Below the pieces are notes generated by a model. The model was not told the DNA's origin, did not search any database, and worked only from the letters and a program-made list of their open reading frames with translations. Made by a program: the position numbers and the translations under genes. From contig CAZKRU010000022.1 in NCBI GenBank assembly GCA_964555235.1, positions 1 through 55,602 on the forward strand: a stretch of 55,602 nucleotides of DNA. The letters are read 5' to 3'. Shown piece after piece: positions 12,824 through 21,896 of the stretch (position 1 is its first letter; every line of letters starts with the position of its first letter). The DNA comes from CAZKRU01 sp964555235 (GTDB lineage: Bacteria; Verrucomicrobiota; Verrucomicrobiia; Methylacidiphilales; CAMAQI01).

Positions 12824-14818
12824 TTATCGAAGATCGAGCCAGTTGGCTTCGTCGTCGGTGAGTTCCACTTCCAATCCCGGAAGTGAAGTGCGGGTCTCTT
12901 CTAAGGTCCTCGGTCCAATCAGCGCGAGCGTTGGAAACGACTGATGCAAGACGTAGGCGAGCGCGATGTTGATGGGAGCGCATCCCTTTTTTTGGGCGAG
13001 TTCGATGGCGCGTTCCCGGCGTTTGAAATTTTCAGGGGATTGCCAGCAGCGAACCATTTCCGGGTCATTCTTTCGTTCTGGAGCTCCAAGATCGGTAAAA
13101 AATCCGCGCGCTTGACTGGACCAGGCGAGTACGGGCATTTGGTTTTTCTGGAGCCAGGCTCGTGAATCGGGATCGGAGAAAGCGACGCATCCCTCCCAAA
13201 TGGGGTCATTCATCCGGGCGAGGCTGAAGTTATTGCTAACCATTTCAATTCCGAGGAGGCCCTTTTGTCGGGCATAGGCATTGGCTTCTTCGATGCGAGG
13301 AATGGTCCAGTTTGAGACGCCAAATCGCCGGATCAGGCCCTTCTTTTGGTGCTCATTGAGAATGTCGATAAACTCACCAGCTGGGATCATCGGGTTGTCA
13401 CGATGTAGGAGGTAGAGATCGGCATAGTCGGTTTGAAGGCGTTGGAGTGAAGTCAGGAGTTGATCGGTGAGGTTAAGGGGATCACACGCCGGAGTGTGAC
13501 ATCCTTTGACGAGGAGGACGAGTTCCTGGCGAAGGCCCCGCTGCTTCATCCACGCGCCGAGTAATTTTTCAGTGCGACCACTGGCATAGATATAGGCGGT
13601 GTCAAAAGCGTTTCCCCCGCGATCCAGAAAATCATCAAACATCACGGAAGCATGCCGCAAAGTGGGTTGATTATCGCAACCCATAATGAGCCGGGAGATC
13701 GGTTGGGAAATCCCCTCCAAGGTGGTGTATTTCATTGGAGTCTTTGAATGGACCCGGATGGTACGAGGCGGGAGGGGATTCATGAGGGCCGTTGGTTTTT
13801 CGGATTCATAAACCAATCCAACCTTGGCCCGCCAATCGTCGAGGAGCTTCATATTCCCCAGGGAATCTCGCCACGACATGGCGGGAGATTCAAGAGCGCC
13901 GAGAGAAATGCATCGGGCGACTTCGTCGGCTTCCAAGGAGTAGAGCCCTTCGGAGGATTCAATCCGAATCTCTTCGGGAGAAGAGGCATTGGAACGCTTG
14001 AGGAAGATTGAAGTGACGCCACCATTTCGAATGGGGACCCAAGGATTGGGAATCGTGAGGTGACCTTCCGTTCCGTAGAGATGGACCGCATTTTCTTGAA
14101 GGAGCCGGGTTCCGGTGGAGAGCTGGGCGAGAATTCCACTCGGAAACTTCAATGAAGCGGTCGCAATTTCGTCAACGCCAGTCTCTCCGAGAAGGGCGTT
14201 TCCGCTGATTTCGATCGGTTCGGCGAACGGAGTTCCGGTGGCGGCTCCTGCGATGAGACGGGCCATGGAGGTCGGATAGCATCCCACATCAAGAATTCCC
14301 CCTCCTCCGAGTTCCTGACTGAAAAGGCGACCTTGGGGATTGAAGTTAGTACGAAAACTGAAAGCCGCTTGAATCAGGCGAACTTCACCGATGGTATGGG
14401 AGCGAATGAGTTCCACCAGCTTTTGAGTTTGAGGGTGACATCGGTACATGAATGCTTCCATGAAGAAGCGCTGATTTGTCCGGGCGCACTCGATGACGGC
14501 CATCGCCTCCGGATGATTGAGGGTCATCGGCTTTTCGCAAAGAAGATGCTTTCCGGCAGTCAGGGTCTTGATCGCCCATTCGGCATGGAAGGCGTGAGGC
14601 GTGGAGAGATAAACCGCATCAATTTCGGGATCCGCAAGAAAGGATTCGTAGGAGGCGTGACGTTTTTGAATATTAAACGCGCTGCCAAATTTTTCTACGG
14701 ATTCTGCGCTCCGGCTGCCAACGGCGATGAGGGTTCCTAATTTACATTTACGAACGCCTTCCGCAAAGGTTTTGGCAATAGTTCCGGTTCCGAGAATTCC
14801 CCAGCGAATGGTGCTCAT
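12824..14818 (-). CDS. Fused Gfo/Idh/MocA oxidoreductase - aldo/keto reductase
   Basis: A 664-residue fusion. Residues 1 to about 345 are a Gfo/Idh/MocA dehydrogenase: Rossmann motif WGILGTGTIAKTFAEGV, STPHAFHAEWAI, the hallmark LLCEKPMTLN (EKP) and LGGGGILDVGCYPTSM. Residues about 355-660 are an aldo/keto reductase of the YdhF-like type: ISRLIMGCDNQ, NAFDTAYIYASGRTEKLLG (Asp and Tyr), LVLLVKGCHTP (Lys), DYADLYLLHRDNP (His) and FGVSNWTIPRI. Both halves use NAD(P)H, suggesting linked redox steps on a sugar or polyol; the substrate is unknown. The ATG at 14818 starts directly at the Rossmann fold. It is divergent from an AraC-type regulator that probably controls it. Confidence 0.9.
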   Translation of the reverse strand: MSTIRWGILGTGTIAKTFAEGVRKCKLGTLIAVGSRSAESVEKFGSAFNIQKRHASYESFLADPEIDAVYLSTPHAFHAEWAIKTLTAGKHLLCEKPMTLNHPEAMAVIECARTNQRFFMEAFMYRCHPQTQKLVELIRSHTIGEVRLIQAAFSFRTNFNPQGRLFSQELGGGGILDVGCYPTSMARLIAGAATGTPFAEPIEISGNALLGETGVDEIATASLKFPSGILAQLSTGTRLLQENAVHLYGTEGHLTIPNPWVPIRNGGVTSIFLKRSNASSPEEIRIESSEGLYSLEADEVARCISLGALESPAMSWRDSLGNMKLLDDWRAKVGLVYESEKPTALMNPLPPRTIRVHSKTPMKYTTLEGISQPISRLIMGCDNQPTLRHASVMFDDFLDRGGNAFDTAYIYASGRTEKLLGAWMKQRGLRQELVLLVKGCHTPACDPLNLTDQLLTSLQRLQTDYADLYLLHRDNPMIPAGEFIDILNEHQKKGLIRRFGVSNWTIPRIEEANAYARQKGLLGIEMVSNNFSLARMNDPIWEGCVAFSDPDSRAWLQKNQMPVLAWSSQARGFFTDLGAPERKNDPEMVRCWQSPENFKRRERAIELAQKKGCAPINIALAYVLHQSFPTLALIGPRTLEETRTSLPGLEVELTDDEANWLDLR

Positions 14819-14852
14819 AGTCGAATCATACCATGAGTTTTTGTAAGCGCAA

Positions 14853-14882
14853 TTGGACAAAGCGTCGAAAATATAGTATAAA
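14853..14882 (+). promoter_or_regulatory. Predicted promoter of the AraC-type regulator
   Basis: TTGGAC (14853-14858), an 18-bp spacer and TATAAA (14877-14882) resemble a sigma-70 promoter. Transcription would begin near 14889, only a few nt before the GTG start at 14892, implying a nearly leaderless mRNA. Confidence 0.45.
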
Positions 14883-14891
14883 TCGGATATT

Positions 14892-15719
14892 GTGAGTAAA
14901 TCATCTCCGAATGAGGCGGCGCCCTTTTGGAAAGAGGCAGCGGAAGTTCGTCTCGGAGTCGTGCGTCCAAAGGCGGGGAGCTACGCGGCGAAACTGCACC
15001 AGCATCCATTTTACGAAATGGCGGCGGTTTTTTCGGGGGAGTGTGATTGGGTATTCGATTCAGGGAGACCGGTTCGGTTAAAAGAAGGGCAAATCATGGT
15101 GTTGCGGCCACACACCTTGCACCAGGAAAAGACTCCGGAAGGTGGCCGAGCTCGTCTTGGATGGATCGGTTTTGGCTTTCCAAATTCGGTAGAGTGGAAG
15201 ATTCCGTGCGGAGTTTCATTGAAGCCAGGAATCTATTGGGAAGAGATTTCCCGATTATTTCACGAGATCTATGAGGAACTCAGTGGAGCCCAATTGGGAG
15301 GAGAATATCGCGCAAACTTGTGTTTAAGGGAGCTCATGGTGTTATTGGCGCGAACTCAGGAGAAAAAGCCAGCAAGTCGTCCGCAAGTCGGAGGTCTTTC
15401 CACTCGTCAGATTCAGATGGTGCAAGCTGCGGCTGAGTACTTGCGTCGGAATGTGGAGAGTCCCCTGCAATTGGAAGCGTTGGCGCGGTATCATTCGATT
15501 CAAGGGCCGCATCTCTCTTCGCTCTTCCGAAGGCATTTTGGGTTTTCTCCTCAGACCTTTCTTCAGCAGGAGCGGATTAAAAAAGCGAAAGCGCTTCTGG
15601 AGGATCCACATCTCACCACGCGTCAGGTGGCGTTACAATGTGGATATTACGATGAATCGGATTTCGTGCGTCGCTTCCGTCGCGCTGCGGGACTGACCCC
15701 GGGTCGGTGGCGGGAGTAA
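14892..15719 (+). CDS. AraC-family transcriptional regulator
   Basis: A 275-residue regulator. The N-terminal cupin-like sensor (about residues 30-110) shows HQHPFYEMAAVFSGECDWVF and LRPHTLHQEK, and probably binds a sugar or related ligand. The C-terminal AraC DNA-binding domain carries two helix-turn-helix motifs: LQLEALARYHSIQGPHLSSL and TTRQVALQCGYYDESDFVRR, followed by FRRAAGLTPGRWR. It is divergent from the fused oxidoreductase, separated by 73 bp, so it is the likely local regulator. The start is GTG at 14892. Confidence 0.9.
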   Translation: MSKSSPNEAAPFWKEAAEVRLGVVRPKAGSYAAKLHQHPFYEMAAVFSGECDWVFDSGRPVRLKEGQIMVLRPHTLHQEKTPEGGRARLGWIGFGFPNSVEWKIPCGVSLKPGIYWEEISRLFHEIYEELSGAQLGGEYRANLCLRELMVLLARTQEKKPASRPQVGGLSTRQIQMVQAAAEYLRRNVESPLQLEALARYHSIQGPHLSSLFRRHFGFSPQTFLQQERIKKAKALLEDPHLTTRQVALQCGYYDESDFVRRFRRAAGLTPGRWRE

Positions 15720-15770
15720 GAAAGGGGGGGGGCTATAGCAAGTTGATAAAAACTGTAGCCGCGTGTTGTT

Positions 15771-15838
15771 GAATCAGGAACTCACGAACTCAGGAAAAAT
15801 AGGGTGATCCCGTTTGTTTCTTGAGTTCCTGAGTTCCA
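15771..15838. repeat. GAACTC palindromic repeat
   Basis: Left arm GAATCAGGAACTCACGAACT (15771-15790, then CAGGAAAAA) and right arm TTTCTTGAGTTCCTGAGTTC (15817-15836) with a variable centre. It is located between the convergent araC-type gene and the MBL-fold gene. Confidence 0.8.
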
Positions 15839-15873
15839 AATTTACTTGAGGCTATAAGACTACTTGAAATGCT

Positions 15874-16728
15874 CTAGGGATATTTCAAAACGTAAATCGC
15901 GGGGCGAACCGGGAGCTCTCGGGCGCTGATGTCAAATTGGTCGCTGGTAATTTTAACGACGTTTGTCTGTCCTTGAAGGAAATCATCGAGCGGGCGAAGG
16001 GTGAGTTGGGCAGAAAAATTAGATTGGTAGGTGGTCGGAACAATGACTCGGGCATTGAGCTCTTGAGCGATGCGGCGCCATTCTTCTACGGGAAGCGAAG
16101 GGAGTCCGACGGGGAGGAAGAGGACATCCACATTTCCAATCTCTTCTTTCAAGCGTGAATTCAAAGGGTGTCCGATGACTCCGAGGTGAGCGAACTTGAC
16201 ACCGTCGATGGTAAAGGTGAAGACGGTATTGCCGCCGCTCTTGCGGCCTTTTTCCTGGTCTTTGTAAGTCTGAATGCCCTTAAAGATAAATCCGGAGGCG
16301 CGATTGATTCCGAGGCAGGCGACACTTCGAAAGACAAGGGGACTCCCGAAAATTCGTTCCCCGGCGGAATGGGCGTCACTCTCGTTGCTAATCAGAACGA
16401 CATCCGCATTCAGGCGATCGGGAAAAGGGTAAGTAATCGGAGTTTCAGCATAAGGATCGATGGCGATCCGGACGCCGGTGGGAGTGGTGAGATAGACGAA
16501 GGAGTGCCCGAACCATCGGACATTAATTTTTTTGACCGGCTCGGTCGGTTCTACCGACTCCGCTGGGGCGTTTTTTTTAGTCTCTTCGGCTTTTTTTTCT
16601 GGAGCCGGCTTGATCGGGATGCGTTGTGCATGAATCGGAAGCACGAGAAGGAGGGATAAAAAAATTCCAGAAATCAATTTCACGTCCAGAACGCTAAACG
16701 GGCGTGAGCCTAAAAGCAATCTTAGCAT
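15874..16728 (-). CDS. MBL-fold (UlaG-like) protein with a degenerate metal site
   Basis: A protein of about 284 residues with a membrane/signal segment (VKLISGIFLSLLLVLPIHAQ), a Lys/Pro/Glu-rich linker, then a metallo-beta-lactamase-like fold of the UlaG/YtnP type: INVRWFGHSFVYLTTPTGVR, IAIDPY, VVLISNESDAHSAGE, FTIDGVKFAHLGVIGHPL and VDVLFLPVGLPSLP. At the usual HxHxDH position the sequence reads NESDAH, so most first-site metal ligands are missing. The ATG at 16728 overlaps the lpxI stop by 7 nt, suggesting coupling; GTG at 16683 is an alternative that begins right at the signal peptide. Probably periplasmic; function unknown. Confidence 0.7.
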   Translation of the reverse strand: MLRLLLGSRPFSVLDVKLISGIFLSLLLVLPIHAQRIPIKPAPEKKAEETKKNAPAESVEPTEPVKKINVRWFGHSFVYLTTPTGVRIAIDPYAETPITYPFPDRLNADVVLISNESDAHSAGERIFGSPLVFRSVACLGINRASGFIFKGIQTYKDQEKGRKSGGNTVFTFTIDGVKFAHLGVIGHPLNSRLKEEIGNVDVLFLPVGLPSLPVEEWRRIAQELNARVIVPTTYQSNFSAQLTLRPLDDFLQGQTNVVKITSDQFDISARELPVRPAIYVLKYP

Positions 16729-17540
16729 TTTTCCGCCAATCCGACGCCGACGAGGCTGATGCGGTATTGTTGGGCGAGCGCTTGTAGGGATTCCCGTTCC
16801 AGAAGGAGGGTTTTTCCGGCTTCGCACGCAATGACACGGATGCCGGCCTCCTGCGCCGTTTCCAAGGTTCGTGTTCCGACGACAGGAACATCGAAACGAA
16901 AATCCTGGTTTGGCTTGCTGACCTTCACTGCTACCGCGTCGCCTTTTCCTAATTCGCCTCCACGTCGAAGGGCGCGGTCGGTTCCTTCAAATCCTTCCAC
17001 GGCCAGAACCGTTCCTTTTTTGACAACCACCGTTTGACCGATATCCAGGCGGCTCACTTCCTTGGCGATTCGAAATCCAAAGGTGACATCCTCCTGCTCG
17101 CGCCTTTTTAACGAAGGTCCTGCAATGAGTCCCTGCGGAGCGAGATGCTTTTCCAAATAAGTCGTTGCGGGGAGTAATTCGGCGCCAACTTTTTGAAGCT
17201 CGAGGGCAATCGCACCGAAAATCGATTCTGCATTTCGCTCTTTGAGTTTTGCCAAGACGACCAGCGCTTTGAAATCGGGGCGGAGATCAAAAAGATTCGA
17301 AGGAGCAATCTGTCCCGCCATCATGGCGCGTTCAATTTTTTCTTCGCGAAAGAAATCGATGAGTTTTCCAAGTTGACCGACTCGAAGCCAGACGATGCGA
17401 TCCACCAGAGGTTCGAGTTCCGGTCGGGTTTCGTTGACGAAGGCCGCGACCACCAGGCGTTTCACCCCTTGAGCGCGGGCTTCACGGGCAAGCAGGAGCG
17501 GGTACTGGCCATTTCCAGCAATGATTCCGAGACTCGACAT
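16722..17540 (-). CDS. lpxI: UDP-2,3-diacylglucosamine pyrophosphatase LpxI
   Basis: A 272-residue LpxI (DUF1009 family) that hydrolyses UDP-2,3-diacylglucosamine to lipid X in lipid A synthesis, replacing LpxH. Signatures: LGIIAGNGQYPLLLAREARA, ERAMMAGQIAPSNLFDLRPD, LLPATTYLEKHLAPQGLIAG, VTFGFRIAKEVSRLDIGQTV and FDVPVVGTRTLETAQEAGIR. The presence of lpxI points to an LPS-bearing outer membrane in a non-enteric lineage. It overlaps the start of the downstream MBL-fold gene, probably one transcript. Confidence 0.92.
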   Translation of the reverse strand: MSSLGIIAGNGQYPLLLAREARAQGVKRLVVAAFVNETRPELEPLVDRIVWLRVGQLGKLIDFFREEKIERAMMAGQIAPSNLFDLRPDFKALVVLAKLKERNAESIFGAIALELQKVGAELLPATTYLEKHLAPQGLIAGPSLKRREQEDVTFGFRIAKEVSRLDIGQTVVVKKGTVLAVEGFEGTDRALRRGGELGKGDAVAVKVSKPNQDFRFDVPVVGTRTLETAQEAGIRVIACEAGKTLLLERESLQALAQQYRISLVGVGLAEKC

Positions 17541-17600
17541 GCTCTAGGGTGTAGCCTGCATTTTACATAAACGCAAGAAAGCGGACAAAAGTCATGATTC

Positions 17601-17698
17601 GATTTAACCGCAACGACTCGAAGTCCTCAAAGTACTCACCACTTGGATCGGAGAATAAAATCTCCTCCGTTGCGACTTTGCGTCGTTGAGGTTTAACC
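17601..17698. repeat. GTCGTTGCGG-type inverted repeat
   Basis: Left part TTTAACCGCAACGACTCGAA (17603-17622) and right part TGCGTCGTTGAGGTTTAACC (17679-17698) form an imperfect inverted repeat of about 98 bp. Related pieces are at 41027-41060 and 43288-43315. It fills the 211-bp divergent spacer between lpxI and the DUF255 gene. Confidence 0.6.
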
Positions 17699-17751
17699 GG
17701 ATTGTATTTTCGCCCTCGTCACGAATGTCTCTTTCTGTCAGCGTCAGGGAA

Positions 17752-19905
17752 ATGAATCATCTTGCGAACGAAAAAAGCCCTTATCTCCTGCAGCACCGAG
17801 AGAATCCGGTCGACTGGTTCCCTTGGGGGGAGGAGGCTTTTGCCAAAGCGCGCCGCGAGAAAAAGCCGATTTTCCTCTCGGTCGGGTATTCAACCTGCCA
17901 TTGGTGCCATGTCATGGCTCATGAATCGTTTGAAAGTGACGAGATTGCCGCGATTCTGAACGAGCAGTATGTCGCCATCAAGGTGGATCGTGAGGAGCGT
18001 CCGGATGTCGATCAAGTCTATATGACCTTTGTTCAGGCAACGACGGGACAGGGAGGGTGGCCGATGAGTGTCTGGCTGACTCCGGATTTAAAGCCGATTT
18101 ACGGGGGAACCTATTTCCCGCCTCGCGATCGCTGGGGACGTCCCGGATTTGAAACAGTGCTCCAACGCATTTCCGGACTGTGGAAGGAACGACCTGAAGA
18201 AATTGCGAAGCAGAGTGAACAGATCTTTCAGCAAATTCGCGATTACGCGAAGGTGGATCGCGGAGCGGGATCGTTCCCCGGACTCGGTGCATTGGAGTCC
18301 GGAGTGCAGTTATTTGCGCGAACTCACGATCCGATTGAAGGAGGTTTTGGCGCTGCTCCCAAATTTCCGCGTCCCGTTTGTCTTGAATTTTTACTTCGTC
18401 GAGCGGCGCAAGGGGATGAGGCGGCGCGGGAAATGACGCTGCTCACGCTTCGAAAAATGGCAATGGGGGGAATGAACGATCAATTGGGAGGCGGATTTCA
18501 TCGCTACAGTGTTGACGAATTCTGGCATGTGCCGCATTACGAAAAAATGCTCTACGATCAAGGGCAGCTGGTCGTGGTCTATCTAGAGGCGTATCAACTC
18601 AGTGAAGATCCTTTTTTTGCACAAGTGGCGAAGGAGACGGTTGCGTATGTGGCTCGCGACCTCTTGCATCCGGAGGGAGGATTTTACTCAGCGGAAGATG
18701 CCGACAGTTTTCTGGCTCACGGAAGTGCGGAGCATGCGGAAGGGGCGTTTTATGTTTGGACTCGGGAGGAACTTCAAAAAGAATTAGGGCCGGACTTTGA
18801 GCCATTTGCGTTTCGATATGGGGTGCGTCCTGAGGGAAACTCTCCGGCAGGGAGTGATCCGCATGGAGAGTTAAAAGGGAAGAACACGCTCAAGGCGTTT
18901 TATTCGCTCGAAGAAACGGGTAAACATTTTGAAAAGTCGACAGGGGAATCAAATGCGCTTTTCGAGCGGAGTCGCCTTCATTTGCTGGAGATTCGCAATC
19001 GGCGTCCGCGTCCACATCGGGATGAGAAAATCCTGACGGCGTGGAATGGCTTGATGATTTCCGGACTCTCAAGAGCCGCTTCGATCCTGCAGGATCCCGA
19101 AATCCAGATTCTCGCAGATCGTGCGGTCAAATTTGTTTGCCAGCATTTAGTTGATTCCGAAGGGAACCTGCTTCGGTCCTGGCTGGGTGAACCGGGGACG
19201 ATTCCTGCGTTCGCGGAGGATCATGCGTTCTGGATTCAAGCGCTCCTCGATTACTACGAGTCGACGCTTGATGCTCACTGGGTCGATGAGGCGATTCGTT
19301 GGCAGGCGAAGATGGATGCCCTTTTTTGGGATGAAGCCGCGGGAGGTTATTACAGTACTTCCGGGCGGGATCCTTCCGTGCTACTTCGGATGAAAACCGA
19401 TCATGATGGCGCTGAGCCTTCGGCGAATTCCGTGGCGGCGCTCAATCTCATTCGGCTTCACCGATTGACGAATCGCTTGGAATTTCGGGAGCATGCCGGG
19501 AAAATTCTAAAGGCCTTTGGCGGGATTCTTGAAAAGGGAGTCGCCATGATGCCGTTGATGGCGGCGGCTTTGGATGCGTGGGAAGCGTCGCCGACGGAGA
19601 TCGTTCTGGTTGGAACTGCGGAGGAGATTCGCCCCTTTCAAGTTGAAGTCTCCCGACATTTTCTCCCGGATCGGGTGCTTTGGAGAAGTGATTCCGGAGT
19701 GCTCCCTCAGGTTTTTCAAGGTTGGGGAAACTTGCTTTCCGAAAAGGTTAAAGTGAATGGAGGAGCGACGGTTTACGTTTGCAAGCAAATGAGCTGTCAA
19801 AAACCGGCAACAACTCCTGCGGAACTCGGAGTTCAGCTCAAAGATTGTAATAATCTTTGTAGCGATAGTAGTAATAGTCCGGCATATCCTCCGAAAAGCC
19901 GTTAA
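17752..19905 (+). CDS. DUF255 / YyaL thioredoxin-fold and glycosidase-like protein
   Basis: A protein of about 717 residues. The N-terminal thioredoxin-like domain (NHLANEKSPYLLQHRENPVD, GYSTCHWCHVMAHESF with CxxC) is followed by a long six-hairpin-glycosidase-like alpha/alpha barrel (FHRYSVDEFWHVPHYEKMLY, EGGFYSAEDADS, KILTAWNGLMISGL). Homologues include bacterial YyaL and eukaryotic SPATA20; biochemical function is unsettled. Start candidates are ATG 17752 and 17725; homologues begin near MNHLANEKSP. The C-terminal 16 or so residues after PAELGVQLKD are unconserved, and this end overlaps the convergent wzc-like gene by 68 bp. Confidence 0.9.
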   Translation: MNHLANEKSPYLLQHRENPVDWFPWGEEAFAKARREKKPIFLSVGYSTCHWCHVMAHESFESDEIAAILNEQYVAIKVDREERPDVDQVYMTFVQATTGQGGWPMSVWLTPDLKPIYGGTYFPPRDRWGRPGFETVLQRISGLWKERPEEIAKQSEQIFQQIRDYAKVDRGAGSFPGLGALESGVQLFARTHDPIEGGFGAAPKFPRPVCLEFLLRRAAQGDEAAREMTLLTLRKMAMGGMNDQLGGGFHRYSVDEFWHVPHYEKMLYDQGQLVVVYLEAYQLSEDPFFAQVAKETVAYVARDLLHPEGGFYSAEDADSFLAHGSAEHAEGAFYVWTREELQKELGPDFEPFAFRYGVRPEGNSPAGSDPHGELKGKNTLKAFYSLEETGKHFEKSTGESNALFERSRLHLLEIRNRRPRPHRDEKILTAWNGLMISGLSRAASILQDPEIQILADRAVKFVCQHLVDSEGNLLRSWLGEPGTIPAFAEDHAFWIQALLDYYESTLDAHWVDEAIRWQAKMDALFWDEAAGGYYSTSGRDPSVLLRMKTDHDGAEPSANSVAALNLIRLHRLTNRLEFREHAGKILKAFGGILEKGVAMMPLMAAALDAWEASPTEIVLVGTAEEIRPFQVEVSRHFLPDRVLWRSDSGVLPQVFQGWGNLLSEKVKVNGGATVYVCKQMSCQKPATTPAELGVQLKDCNNLCSDSSNSPAYPPKSR

Positions 19906-21892
19906 GGACCATTCCGAGAACATCAATTTGGCGTTGTTGGAGGCTTTCGATGCAGTATTTCGCCTGACGTGCCGTGGTGTAATCCGCACGGAAAACCATC
20001 AGAACCCCATCGGTGCGCGGAGCGAGCGATGCGGTATCATCCGCAGCCAGAATTGGCGCCGTATCAAAAATGACGATGGAATAGTGCTTCTTCATTTGCT
20101 CCATCATGAGGTCAACCTCTTCGCTTAAAAGATAGTCGCCCGGAGTGTGCATCGGTGCGCCGCAGGGGAGGAGGTGAAGATGGGGATATTGGGTCTGAAG
20201 CAGCGCTTCCTGCCAGCTCAGCTTTTTCTCCAGTACATCTGAAAGTCCGACGCGAGTCTTGAGACCAAAATCGTTCGCCAGATGGCCCAATCGCAAATCG
20301 GCGTCCACGAGTAAGACATGGGTTTCTGCCAATGCCATGGTCACGGCTAAATTTGAAGAAACCGTCGATTTCCCTTCTTTGGGGATGGAGCTTGTCACAA
20401 TGAGCGACTTCAATTTTTGCTTTCCTGGGAGAAAAAGAAGCGAGGAGCGGAGATTGCGATAGGATTCCGCCAGAATCTTCCGTTCATCGGTTGCCTGTAA
20501 CAGTGAGAGACGCTCGGCTCCTGTCGGAATTTTCATCTTCGGCACTTGAGCCAAAACCGGGAGATTGAACTGCTCATAAAGCTCGGAGACGGAACTGATT
20601 CGGTCATCGAATTTATTGATTCCGACGATAATCAGAATACCGATAGCCAATCCCATGATGAAGGCGGAGGTGATACTATTGGCAATGCCTCGAGATAATT
20701 GGTTCGGCGGATTGGCCCATTGCATGACTTGGATGGTTTCCGGATTGACCTTCTTTCCGACATCCAAGGATTGAACGCTTCCTAGGAGGCGATCGTAGAC
20801 TTCCTTCGAACGTTGCACGCTTGACTGAAGTCTCTGATAATCGGCATCCTTGCGACTGGCTTCGAGTGCTTTTTCCTCCCATTCCTTGAGACTCTCCTCG
20901 ACGCCTTTCAGTTCCGTGCGCAATGATTTAATTCGAAGTTCATTCTCCGCCTTGAGATTCGCCACTTGTAACTCAGTGGCTTCCTTGTTTTGCTGTTCCA
21001 AAACTTGAATGAGCCGTTCCAGTCGTGACACATCATCCCGCAACTTAATCATCTTGGGGTGTCGTGGCTTCAGGACCTGGGCCATGCGTTCCGCATCCGC
21101 GCGGGATTGTGCCAGTTGTTGTTTGGTTTGAAGATATTGGAGTTGAAGGTTTACCACAAAATCCGCACTGCTCGTAGGATTATTCGTTGATTCGATTTGA
21201 TCCTGGCGGCGTTGACGTTGTGAAACCTGAGCTTCTGTCATCGTTTCCAGGAGTTGCAACTCAGCGGTAAGATTTGTTTTTTTAGACTTTAGTTGCGAAA
21301 GGAATTTGGCGGATTCCTTACCTTGTTCGTCCCAGAAGGCCATGTTGTTGCGCTCCTTAAATTCGTAAAATTTTCGCTCATGTTCTTTGAGTTCCTTTCC
21401 GATCCGTTCCATTTCACTGGTTAACTGTTGTGCCGTGGTGTCGACGGTTTCATCGCGTTTCTCCCGTTTAAAGACAATAAACTCGTTCATGAGCGCATTC
21501 ACAAAAAGTTGGGTGTAACCGGGCTCGGATCCGCGTCCGACAATCATGAAAATGGAAGAGCGCGGTGCCTGGGTCACACTTACCTGAACGCCCGTCCCTT
21601 GAAGTTTTGGATTTTCCAATTGAACGCGCCGATGGGCGCGTCCGATGACGACCTCACTTTCCAGGATTTTGATCTGCGTTCCGAAAAAATTCAGAACCTC
21701 TTCACTCACGAGGGAGGAGTCCATGGTGTTCACGCGAGGGCTCACCATCATCTGGGCGGTGACTTGATATTCCACCGGGCGTTGCATGACCTTGTGGGCT
21801 TGATACGCAACCGAGATGCTGATCGTCAAAAATGGGATCCACCAGTTTCGCTTCAGGATCGATTTGTATCGGTAAAACTTATTCCAGAACAT
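19838..21892 (-). CDS. Wzc-like polysaccharide co-polymerase / tyrosine autokinase
   Basis: A 684-residue inner-membrane BY-kinase. It has a Wzz-like domain with membrane segments near residues 17-33 and about 405-425, a long periplasmic coiled coil (residues about 150-380), then a cytoplasmic kinase: Walker A SSIPKEGKST, Walker A' VLLVDADLRLGHL, Walker B YSIVIFDTAPILA. The tail DYYYYRYKDYYNL is the tyrosine cluster that is autophosphorylated in this family. It controls chain length and export of exopolysaccharide together with the Wza-like protein encoded 4 nt upstream. Its 3' end overlaps the convergent DUF255 gene. Confidence 0.93.
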   Translation of the reverse strand: MFWNKFYRYKSILKRNWWIPFLTISISVAYQAHKVMQRPVEYQVTAQMMVSPRVNTMDSSLVSEEVLNFFGTQIKILESEVVIGRAHRRVQLENPKLQGTGVQVSVTQAPRSSIFMIVGRGSEPGYTQLFVNALMNEFIVFKREKRDETVDTTAQQLTSEMERIGKELKEHERKFYEFKERNNMAFWDEQGKESAKFLSQLKSKKTNLTAELQLLETMTEAQVSQRQRRQDQIESTNNPTSSADFVVNLQLQYLQTKQQLAQSRADAERMAQVLKPRHPKMIKLRDDVSRLERLIQVLEQQNKEATELQVANLKAENELRIKSLRTELKGVEESLKEWEEKALEASRKDADYQRLQSSVQRSKEVYDRLLGSVQSLDVGKKVNPETIQVMQWANPPNQLSRGIANSITSAFIMGLAIGILIIVGINKFDDRISSVSELYEQFNLPVLAQVPKMKIPTGAERLSLLQATDERKILAESYRNLRSSLLFLPGKQKLKSLIVTSSIPKEGKSTVSSNLAVTMALAETHVLLVDADLRLGHLANDFGLKTRVGLSDVLEKKLSWQEALLQTQYPHLHLLPCGAPMHTPGDYLLSEEVDLMMEQMKKHYSIVIFDTAPILAADDTASLAPRTDGVLMVFRADYTTARQAKYCIESLQQRQIDVLGMVLNGFSEDMPDYYYYRYKDYYNL

Positions 21893-21896
21893 GATG

